From: DSUN01 sp035527715
Lineage (GTDB): Bacteria > Planctomycetota > PUPC01 > DSUN01
Length of the DNA: 7,046 nucleotides
Assembly (NCBI GenBank): GCA_035527715.1
Contig: DATKZY010000159.1
Coordinates: 1-7,046, forward strand
Direction of reading: 5' to 3'
In this document: one piece after another, positions 1 through 6,500 of the stretch
How the letters are laid out: each line of letters opens with the position of its first letter
Position numbering within the stretch: the first letter of the stretch is position 1
Notes under the pieces: model-generated
Database searches by the model: none
Seen by the model: only the letters and a program-made list of their open reading frames with translations
What the model was told of the DNA's origin: nothing
Position numbers and translations under genes: made by a program

Positions 1-1607
1 AGGACGTGACTCAGAACCTCCGCACCATCCGCTCGATCCCCTTGCAGCTAACCTCCCGCAGGTTCCAAACCTGCGGGAGGTTGCGGCGTCTCGAGGCCCG
101 CGGCGAGGTGTACATGGACAAGCGGCGCTTCGCCGAGCTGAACCGCGGCCTCGAGGAGGCCGGCGAGGAGCCCTTCGCCAACCCCCGCAACGCCGCCGCC
201 GGCTCGCTCCGCCAGCTCGACCCCCGCGTCACCGCCGCCAGGCCCCTCCAGATCTTCCTCTACGGCGTCGGCGCCATCGAGGGCGTCGCCCTCATCAAGT
301 CCTACACCGACGAGCTTCAGCTCCTCGAGGACCTGGGCCTGCGCGTGGTGACGCCTCGCCGCCTCTGCCGCTCGATCGAGGAGACCGCTGCCTTCTGGCG
401 CGAGATGAACGAGGGGCGCGAGAGCCTGCCGTTCGAGATGGACGGCGTGGTGCTCAAAGTGGACCGCCTCGACCAGCAGGAGCGGCTGGGCGTCCGCTCG
501 CGCAGCCCGCGGTATTCGGTCGCGTGGAAATTCGCCCCGCGCCAGGCCATCACCGTGGTCCGCCATATCGAGGTCCAGGTCGGCCGCACGGGCGCCCTCA
601 CCCCCGTCGCGCGGCTCGAGCCCGTCCGTGTCAGTGGCGTCGAAATCTCCAACGCCACACTCCACAACCAGGACGAGATTGACCGCAAGGATGTTCGCAT
701 CGGCGACACGGTGATCGTCCAGCGCGCCGGCGACGTCATCCCCGAGGTCGTCGCCGTCGTCGCCGAGAAGCGGACGGGGCGGGAACGCAAGTTCACGATG
801 CCCGAGGCCTGCCCCGTGTGCGGCGCCAAGGCCGGGCGGCCCGAGGGCGAGGTCGTCGCCCGCTGTGTCAACTTCGCCTGTCCCGCCCAGGTGAAAGGCC
901 GCATCGAGCACTTCGCCTGCCGCGGGGCAATGGACATCGAGGGCCTGGGCACCAAGCTCGTAGACCAGCTCGTCGAGAAGGGCCTGGTCCGCAGCCCCGC
1001 CGACCTCTACTTCCTCACCAGGGAGCAGCTCGCCGGCCTGGAACGCATGGCGGAGAAATCTGCCCAGAACCTCCTCGACGGACTTGAGGCGTCGAAGAGC
1101 CGCCCCCTGGCCCGCTGCATCTTCGCGCTCGGCATCCGCCACGTGGGCGAGCACGTGGCCGACGTGTTGGCCCAGGAGTTCGGCTCCGTCGAGGCGCTCG
1201 CGGCCGCCGACGAAGCTCGCCTGGCCTCCACCTTCGAGATCGGCGCCACCCTTGCCCGCTCGATCCGCGAGTTCTTCGCCAACCCCGAGAACCTGGCGGC
1301 CATCGAGCGCCTGCGCCAGGGCGGCGTCAAGTTCCCGCCCGTCGCCCAGCGCGCCGCGGCAGTGGAGAGCCCCTTCGCGGGCAAGACGTTTGTCTTCACC
1401 GGAACTCTCCAGCAATTGAGCCGCGAGGAGGCCGAGGCCCTCGTGAAGGAGAGGGGAGGGCGGGCAGCCTCGAGCGTGAGCAAGAAGACCGACTTCGTCG
1501 TCGCCGGCGAGGCCGCAGGCTCGAAGCTCGCCAAGGCCCGCGCCTTGGGCGTCAAGGTCATCACCGAGGACAACTTCCGAACAATCCTGGGCGGCCACGT
1601 CCCGTAG
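1..1607 (+). CDS. ligA: NAD+-dependent DNA ligase LigA, 5'-partial at window edge
   Basis: LigA seals nicks in duplex DNA in replication and repair, using NAD+ to adenylate its active-site lysine. The window opens inside the nucleotidyltransferase domain, at the conserved stretch E-DVTQNLRTIRSIP, so domain Ia and the KxDG lysine lie off the left edge (about 138 codons missing by comparison with E. coli LigA). Residues are numbered from the GTG at position 6. Visible are the RGE motif (R32-E34), FANPRNAAAGSLRQLDPR (57-74), DGVVLKV with K151, and VAWKF with K175. The OB-fold region VGRTGALTPVA (192-202) follows, then a four-cysteine zinc finger (C269, C272, C287, C292), helix-hairpin-helix repeats (about 330-440) and a BRCT domain (about 455-530). 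The frame is intact to the TAG at 1605. Between IPLQL and LEARGEV there are 13 residues where E. coli has 8, because of an in-frame palindrome (50-82). The next gene follows after 37 bp. Family assignment is certain. Confidence 0.97.
   Translation, partial: DVTQNLRTIRSIPLQLTSRRFQTCGRLRRLEARGEVYMDKRRFAELNRGLEEAGEEPFANPRNAAAGSLRQLDPRVTAARPLQIFLYGVGAIEGVALIKSYTDELQLLEDLGLRVVTPRRLCRSIEETAAFWREMNEGRESLPFEMDGVVLKVDRLDQQERLGVRSRSPRYSVAWKFAPRQAITVVRHIEVQVGRTGALTPVARLEPVRVSGVEISNATLHNQDEIDRKDVRIGDTVIVQRAGDVIPEVVAVVAEKRTGRERKFTMPEACPVCGAKAGRPEGEVVARCVNFACPAQVKGRIEHFACRGAMDIEGLGTKLVDQLVEKGLVRSPADLYFLTREQLAGLERMAEKSAQNLLDGLEASKSRPLARCIFALGIRHVGEHVADVLAQEFGSVEALAAADEARLASTFEIGATLARSIREFFANPENLAAIERLRQGGVKFPPVAQRAAAVESPFAGKTFVFTGTLQQLSREEAEALVKERGGRAASSVSKKTDFVVAGEAAGSKLAKARALGVKVITEDNFRTILGGHVP
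50..82. repeat. Perfect 33-bp palindrome inserted in frame in ligA
   Basis: The left arm AACCTCCCGCAGGTT (50-64) is the exact reverse complement of the right arm (68-82), with a 3-base CCA loop (65-67). Each arm is itself a short inverted repeat (AACCT...AGGTT). The element is 33 bp, a multiple of three, and is translated as roughly TSRRFQTCGRL. It occupies the variable linker between the conserved IPL and LEARGEV segments of LigA. No direct repeat flanks it. This looks like a dispersed palindromic (REP or MITE-like) element tolerated inside a protein. That origin is inferred; only the palindrome and the preserved frame are seen. No second full copy is present in this window. Confidence 0.85.
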
Positions 1608-1631
1608 GTCCCATTTGTCCCATAGGTCCCA
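1596..1631. repeat. Short 9-bp tandem repeat (NNNGTCCCA) over the ligA stop
   Basis: Three consecutive 9-mers read TAGGTCCCA (1605-1613), TTTGTCCCA (1614-1622) and TAGGTCCCA (1623-1631). A degenerate fourth, CACGTCCCG (1596-1604), lies just upstream inside the last ligA codons. The TAG of the second unit in this series is the ligA stop codon. The array ends 13 bp before the ATG of the downstream gene. It has no obvious dyad symmetry, so it is unlikely to be a terminator. It resembles intergenic microsatellite-like arrays rather than an operator. Confidence 0.75.
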
Positions 1632-1644
1632 TCACAAGCGGAGC

Positions 1645-2121
1645 ATGCTCTTGGACCAGTCACCCCCTAGGATCCCCAAGGTCTACCTCGCCGCGCCGCT
1701 CTTCACCCAGCACGAGCGACGCTGGAACCGCGAGCTGGCGCGACGCCTGGAACAGCAGGTCGCCTGCTCCGTCGTGCTGCCCCAGGATTTCAAGGTGGGC
1801 GACTGCAAGAACCACCCGAAGCATTTCGGCGAAATCTTCCGCCTGTGCATCGAGGGGGTGCGGGACTGCGATGCGGTGGTCGCCGTGCTGGACGGGGCGG
1901 ACGCCGATTCGGGGACCTGTTTCGAGGCGGGCTACGCCTATGCTCTCGGCAAGCCCATCGTCGGCGTGCGGACCGACTATCGCGCCCAGCACGAGCGGGG
2001 CACCAACCTGATGCTGGCCCGAGGCTGCCACGCCTTCGTGCGCCGGCCCGCCTTCGACGAAGATCTCGATGGCCTCGTGGGCGAAGTGGCCCGGAAGCTC
2101 AAGCGTCTGCTGCCGCGCTAG
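1645..2121 (+). CDS. Nucleoside 2-deoxyribosyltransferase family protein
   Basis: This 158-residue protein belongs to the nucleoside 2-deoxyribosyltransferase superfamily. Classical members swap bases on 2'-deoxyribonucleosides in nucleotide salvage; relatives hydrolyse nucleotides. It begins with the Rossmann-like strand KVYLAAPLF (12-20), as in the family. VVAVLDG (78-84) leads to DSGTCFEAGYAYALGKPIVG, in which D88 and E94 have the spacing of the catalytic Asp/Glu pair of lactobacillal enzymes. Length is normal for the family and there is no signal peptide or membrane segment. Two in-frame starts compete. ATG 1645 has GGAG (1640-1643) only one base away, whereas TTG 1651 has the same GGAG at a normal 7-base spacing, so true translation may begin two codons later. 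It follows ligA by 37 bp with no terminator seen, suggesting co-transcription. The exact substrate cannot be told from sequence. Confidence 0.88.
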   Translation: MLLDQSPPRIPKVYLAAPLFTQHERRWNRELARRLEQQVACSVVLPQDFKVGDCKNHPKHFGEIFRLCIEGVRDCDAVVAVLDGADADSGTCFEAGYAYALGKPIVGVRTDYRAQHERGTNLMLARGCHAFVRRPAFDEDLDGLVGEVARKLKRLLPR

Positions 2122-2216
2122 CCCCTGCGCCGTGTGGGAAATCACGACTCCGCCCGCGTTCCGCGTGTGGCAGTCCCCGACATTGCGACATAAGGCATTG
2201 CCACTTCGCGCTTTGC

Positions 2217-2237
2217 GGCCAGGCGTGTTTCCTGGTC
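2217..2237. other. Weak stem-loop in the 2122-2341 intergenic region
   Basis: A 7-bp stem (2217-2223 with 2231-2237, one G-T wobble) encloses a 7-base loop, about 95 bp after the deoxyribosyltransferase stop. A TTTT run occurs several bases further on, not directly after the stem. It could be a poor terminator for the ligA transcript, but the evidence is thin. The rest of the 220-bp gap has several stop codons in all plus frames and no convincing promoter that I could find. Confidence 0.25.
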
Positions 2238-2325
2238 CCCCGCGATTTTCCCTCTCAAGTTTTCCCGATTGCACACGACTAACTAAGTAGAAGGCCCGAG
2301 TCTCCCCGATCCTTCGTGGCGAGAC

Positions 2326-2331
2326 AAGGAG
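2326..2331 (+). promoter_or_regulatory. Shine-Dalgarno AAGGAG deciding the GTG start at 2342
   Basis: AAGGAG lies ten bases before GTG 2342. The alternative ATG at 2363 has only GC-rich coding sequence upstream. This favours the GTG start for the FlgM-like protein. Confidence 0.6.
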
Positions 2332-2341
2332 CGTCCAAACC

Positions 2342-2566
2342 GTGAAACCGCGCAGCCCGCGAATGCACCCAGTGTCTCAGCGGAGAAGCCCCAGGGCGAG
2401 CGAAGCCGAACGTCTCGCGCGGCTGAAGTCAGCGATTCAGCAGGGCGAGTACGAGACGCCTGAGAAGCTGGACCAGACGCTGCGGAACCTGTTGGCAGAC
2501 CTGCGGGAGTCGCGTCGCTCCATCGGCGTCAGCCGCGCGGATGAAACCGGCGGTGAACGTCCCTGA
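2342..2566 (+). CDS. Small FlgM-like (anti-sigma-28 type) protein
   Basis: A 74-residue basic protein. The GTG start at 2342 is supported by AAGGAG (2326-2331), ten bases upstream; the internal ATG at 2363 has no such site. The N-terminal 20 residues are rich in Arg, Pro and Ser and probably disordered. Residues 24-55 (RLARLKSAIQQGEY, then TPEKLDQTLRNLLADL) match the pattern of the FlgM C-terminal region: R..LK.AI..G.Y....EK....LL. In flagellated bacteria FlgM binds and inhibits the flagellar sigma factor FliA. No other flagellar gene is in the window, so the regulatory partner is unknown and the protein may be a stand-alone FlgM-like helix protein. Its last 38 bp overlap, tail to tail, the end of the recombinase gene on the other strand. 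The strong ribosome site and family-like motif make it likely to be real, but the function is tentative. Confidence 0.65.
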   Translation: MKPRSPRMHPVSQRRSPRASEAERLARLKSAIQQGEYETPEKLDQTLRNLLADLRESRRSIGVSRADETGGERP

Positions 2567-3422
2567 GCCTCCCCTTGTCCACGTGCGTGTAGATTTGTGT
2601 GGTCATGATGCTCGCGTGGCCGAGCATCTCCTGCACCGAGCGTAGGTCCGCGCCCCCAGCCAGCAAGTGCGTGGCGAACGAGTGCCGCAGGGCGTGGGGA
2701 TACACCCGCTTGCGAATCCCGGCCAGCCGGGCATAGTGCTTCACCAGAGCCCACGCCCTGAAGCGGGACAGCCGTGCCCCGCGCTTCGACACGAAGAGGG
2801 CGGGGCAGGAGCGCCCCTTGAGCAGCAGGGGCCGCACCCGGGCGGCGTACTGCCGCGTCGCCTCCACCGCCTTGCTCCCGATGGGCACGACCCGCTCCTT
2901 GGACCCCTTGCCCAGGCAGCGGATGTAGCCGTAGTCGTAGTGCACGCTGTCCACGTCGAGCCCCACGACCTCGCTCACTCGCACGCCGGCGGCGTAGAGG
3001 ATCTCGAGGATCGCCCTGTCCCGCACACCGAGCGGCTTCGTCGTGTCGGGCTCCGCCAGCAGCTTGTCCACCTCCTGGGGGCTGAGCACCGTGGGCAGGC
3101 GGCGCCAGAGCTTCGGGGAATCGAGCGCCGCGACGACGTTTCGCTCGACGATCCCCTCCAGCGCCAGGTAGCGGTAGAACATCTTCACCGCCACCAGCAT
3201 CCGCGCGATGCTGCCCACCGCGTAGCCCCGGTCCTTCAGCTCCACGAGAAAGCCCAGGGCGAGCGTCGTCGTCACGCGCCGGGCGTCGGGCTGCGCCTTG
3301 CGGTCCAGATAGGCCGCGAACTTCCGCAGATCGCGCTCGTAGGCCAGCAGCGTGTTCGCCGCCGCACCCGCCTCCACCGTCATGTAGTCCAGAAACGACT
3401 CGATCAGCGGCGCCGTATCCAT
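2529..3422 (-). CDS. xerD: XerC/XerD-family tyrosine recombinase
   Basis: A 297-residue site-specific recombinase, almost the length of E. coli XerD (298). Such enzymes cut and rejoin DNA through a 3'-phosphotyrosine. The chromosomal pair XerC/XerD resolves chromosome dimers at dif. An N-terminal core-binding (SAM-like) domain covers about residues 1-90 and the catalytic domain about 108-290. All catalytic residues are visible: R148 (AAGVRVSE), K172 (LGKGSKER), H243 and R246 (HALRHSFATHLL), H269 (LGHASI) and Y278 (TTQIYTHV). These positions agree within one residue with E. coli XerD. ATG 3422 has GGAGG (3428-3432) five bases upstream and a promoter further up. The length and full motif set fit a housekeeping Xer protein rather than an integron or phage integrase. 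XerC versus XerD cannot be settled by eye, so the symbol is provisional. The 3' end overlaps the convergent FlgM-like gene by 38 bp. Confidence 0.93.
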   Translation of the reverse strand: MDTAPLIESFLDYMTVEAGAAANTLLAYERDLRKFAAYLDRKAQPDARRVTTTLALGFLVELKDRGYAVGSIARMLVAVKMFYRYLALEGIVERNVVAALDSPKLWRRLPTVLSPQEVDKLLAEPDTTKPLGVRDRAILEILYAAGVRVSEVVGLDVDSVHYDYGYIRCLGKGSKERVVPIGSKAVEATRQYAARVRPLLLKGRSCPALFVSKRGARLSRFRAWALVKHYARLAGIRKRVYPHALRHSFATHLLAGGADLRSVQEMLGHASIMTTQIYTHVDKGRLRDVHRRFHPRG

Positions 3423-3427
3423 GCGTG

Positions 3428-3432
3428 CCTCC
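3428..3432 (-). promoter_or_regulatory. Shine-Dalgarno GGAGG of the xer gene
   Basis: On the minus strand GGAGG precedes ATG 3422 by five bases. It confirms the chosen start of the recombinase. Confidence 0.7.
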
Positions 3433-3442
3433 AGTGGTGTGG

Positions 3443-3471
3443 AGTCTACGGCTGGGGCGGCGGCATGTCAA
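3443..3471 (-). promoter_or_regulatory. Sigma-70-type promoter for the xer gene
   Basis: On the minus strand a perfect -35 box TTGACA (3471-3466) is followed, after exactly 17 bp, by TAGACT (3448-3443), which matches four of six bases of TATAAT. Transcription would start close to 3436, giving a leader of about 15 bases that includes the GGAGG. The region is otherwise very GC-rich, which makes the match more notable. It implies that the recombinase is transcribed independently of the large upstream gene. Confidence 0.55.
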
Positions 3472-3533
3472 TGGGGCAGTGGCCTGTGCGCCGCCTGTGC
3501 GGCCGGTGAGGAGGGCGCCGCACCGCCATGGAG

Positions 3534-3560
3534 CGGGGCAGGGGGAGACCCCCTGCCCCG
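3534..3560 (-). terminator. Strong 12-bp GC hairpin after the PEP-CTERM gene
   Basis: CGGGGCAGGGGG (3534-3545) pairs perfectly with 3549-3560 across an AGA loop on the plus strand. The stem starts 27 bases past the stop of the large minus-strand gene. No U-tract follows on either strand, so it is not a textbook intrinsic terminator. Termination or protection of the mRNA 3' end is the most likely role, given its place between two same-strand genes and upstream of a new promoter. The symmetry itself is certain; the function is inferred. Confidence 0.5.
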
Positions 3561-3587
3561 TGGGAATGTGCCGGGTGGCGGCGGGCG

Positions 3588-6500
3588 CTATCCGCGGGCC
3601 TGCCGCCTGCTCTTCCGCCGCCGGCGGCAGAGGATGCCAAGGCCGCCGAAGGCAAGGAGCGTGAGAGTGGCAGGCTCCGGCACGCCACTGTTGTTGGCGC
3701 CGGCAGTCAGGTGGTACCTGAAGTGGGTGCCCGCGACGCCGAGGGCCGCCTCCTCGTCGGTGACGATCTCAAGCCAGGCATCCTTGATTCCCGGCGGCGT
3801 CGTCGGGAGCAGTTGGATCTTGACCTCCAGGTCGAGGAAGGGCGAGCCCACGGGAATCACGCCGCCCGGATACGGGGAGGTCCCGTCGGCCCAGTTGGTG
3901 ATGGAGAAGAGGCTCGCGTCGTCGCCCGTGATCGTGTAGGACAGGAGTGTGAGGTTGGTGAGGCCGCCGAGGTTGCCGTCGGGGCTCACGTTGGTGACGT
4001 CGAGGTGCCGCATCGCGCTGCCCTCGAGGACCAGCCAGGCGAAGTCGAGCCTCCCGTCGGGCGCGACAACGCTCTTGTAGACGGGGCCCACGATCTGGCC
4101 CTGGAGGGCGTAGCCGGCCGAGTGGCTTGTGTTGGAGCCGTCCGGGTTGCCGTTGGCGAAATCGAGCAGGAGGGCGGCCGTGGATTCCGTGTTGTTCCGG
4201 CCGAGTCCCGTGGTGGGGGTGTAGATGTAGTTGACCGCCTGCGCAGTGCCGTCGCTGAGGCTGAGCTCGGTCGGGCTGCCGGTGGCCAGAGCGAACCTTG
4301 GGTCTCCAGGGTCCTGAATGGCGTTCGCAGTGGTGCGGAGGTCGGAAATGCTGCCCGCGGGGTATCCAGGCGCCAGATTGCCGTCGCCCGCGTTGTGCAC
4401 GACGAGTTCAGCCGCATTGGCGAGCAGGCTCGGCGTGTTCACGCGCGTGATGGCCGTGATCGTGCTCACGTCGCTCACAGGCGCAACGCCCGTGCCCTGG
4501 ACGGTGAAGTTGAGGTCGTGTGCCAGGTTCATGTTGTCCTGGCTGCCGTTGGTGAAGCTCGCCGCTGTGCCCAGGGAGTCGTAGCCGCGGGCGGTGGGGG
4601 TGTAGCTATAGGTCATGTTCGTCGAGTTGCCGTCGGTGAGGCTGATGTCGGCGCTGCTGGTGAGGGCGAACTCGCCCGCACCCGCCGGCGCGGTGCCGTT
4701 CAGGTTGCTCGCGGCCCCGAGGCCCGACTGATTGCCGTCGCCGGCGTTCGTCACGCCCACCGATGCGGAGCCCGAGGTGCCGACTAGGACGTAGCCGGTG
4801 TCGCCCACCGTCACCGGCATGCTGCTCACGGGCGCCACAGCCGTGCCCTGGAGGGCGTAGGGCAACTGGTGGGCCTGGTTCTGGTAGTCCTGGCTGCCGT
4901 TGCTGAAGGCGGCGTTGAGGTTCTGTATCTCCGTGCCGCGCACGGCCGGGGCGAAGGTGTAGCTGAACGTCTGCGAGGTCGGTTGGCCGCCGGTGTTCGT
5001 GGGGTCGGCGATGTTGAAGGTGTTGCCGCCCACGAGCGTGAAGTGGCCGGCGCTGGCCGGGATGCTGCCGTCGAGGTTGTTGAGCGGATTGCCCCAGCCG
5101 CCCGGCGCCAGGTCGCCATCGCCCGTGTTGCCGATGACGACCGAGGCGGTGCTGGTCTGGCCGACGAGGATCGGCGTGGCGATGGTGCCACCTGCCCCAT
5201 TGAGGCTGCTGATCGGGGCCACGCCCGTGCCGTCCACGGCGAAGTTGAGGTCGTGGGCCTGGTTCTGGTTGTTCTGGCTGCCGTTGTCGAAGTGCACCGT
5301 CCTGTCCAGGGAGTCGAAGCCGCGAGCCGTCGGGGTATAGCTGTAGGCCATGTTCGTGGAGTTGCTGTCGGTGAGGCTGATGTCGGCGCTGCTGGTCAGG
5401 GCGAACTCGCCCGCGCCGGCCGGTGCGGTGCCGATCAGGTTGCTCACGGCGCCTAGGCCGGACTGATTGCCGTCGCCGGTGTTTGTCACGCCGACCGACG
5501 CGGAGCCCGAGCTGCCGACCAGGACGTAGCCCGCGTGGCCCACCGTCGCCGGCATGCTGCTCACGGGCGCCACGCCGGTGCCGTCCACGGCGAAGTTGAG
5601 GTCGTGCGCCTGGTTCTGGTTGTTCTGGCTGCCGTTGTTGAAGTGCACCGTTCTGTCCAGGGAGTCGAAGCCGCGAGCGGCCGGGGTGTAGCTGTACGTC
5701 ATGTTCGTGGAGCTGCCATCGGTCAGGCTGATGCCGGCGGAGCTGGTGAGGGCGAACTCGCCCGCACCGTCCGGCGCTGTCCCGTTCAGATTGCTCACGG
5801 CGCCCAGGCCGGACTGATTGCCGTCGCCGGTGTTTGTCACGCCGACCGACGCGGAGCCCGAGTTGCCGACCAGGACGTAGCCCGCGTGGCCCACCGTCGC
5901 CGGCATGCTGCTCACGGGCGCCACAGCCCGGCCAGTGAGGGTCAACGTGCGATCGTGCGCAGCGTTGTTCTCGGGAGCGTAGTTTCCATTGTCGAAGTGC
6001 ACGGTGAGAGCTTGCGTCTCGCCGCCGCTGCGGACCGTCGGGGCGTAGCGATAGGTGTAATCGCTGGTCCCGCTGTCCAGGAGGTTGATGGTGCTCGCGT
6101 CCTGGAGGCTGAACGAGCCCGCGCCGGCGGGGGCGGTGCCGTGGAGGTTGCTGGGGTTCAGCAGGGTATCGGGGCCGGAGAGGTTCCCGTTGCCCGTGTT
6201 CCCAATCGTCGCATCCCACTCGGTCGGGGAGCCGACGAGCACGACGCCATAGTCGTGCGAGTTCACGGGCATGCTGCTCACGGGCGCAACGCCAGTGCCC
6301 TGGATGGTGAAGTTCAGGCTGTGGCCCTGGTTCGCACCATTCTGGCTGCCATTCGTGAACGTCACGGTCCGCCCCAGGGAGTCGGCGCCGCGGGAGGTCG
6401 GCGTGTAGCTGTACGTCATGTTCGTGGAACTGCCGTCGGTGAGGCTGATCGCGGCCGCGGTGGTGCGGGCGAACTCGTCCAGCCCCGCAGGCGCCGTGCC

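Noticed and set aside
48..1598. Long open frame (516 codons) on the minus strand across ligA
   Set aside because: It mirrors the ligA codons in very GC-rich DNA; the protein is Ala/Gly/Leu-rich with no family motif, while ligA itself is unmistakable.
2170..2195. TGGCA...TTGC resembling a sigma-54 promoter before the FlgM-like gene
   Set aside because: The GG to GC spacing is four bases too long for a -24/-12 element.
2285..2312. TAAG...CCGAT resembling a sigma-28 promoter before the FlgM-like gene
   Set aside because: The -10 part matches only CCGAT and the spacer is off by about two bases; tempting because of FlgM, but too weak.
2300..2325. GTCTC...GAGAC hairpin upstream of the FlgM-like start
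   Set aside because: Only 5 bp with a 16-base loop; within chance expectation.
2499..2511. ACCTGCGGGAG resembling half of the ligA palindrome
   Set aside because: It has no matching arm nearby and is explained by the DLRES codons of the FlgM-like gene.
2529..3422. The Xer recombinase as a marker of an integrated mobile element
   Set aside because: It has the length and layout of chromosomal XerC/D; no att-like repeats, dif-like site or phage genes are seen beside it.
3600..3630. 8-bp inverted repeat CTGCCGCC/GGCGGCAG near the end of the PEP-CTERM gene
   Set aside because: It lies in codons for the Arg-rich tail and is explained by CGC/CGG codon use.
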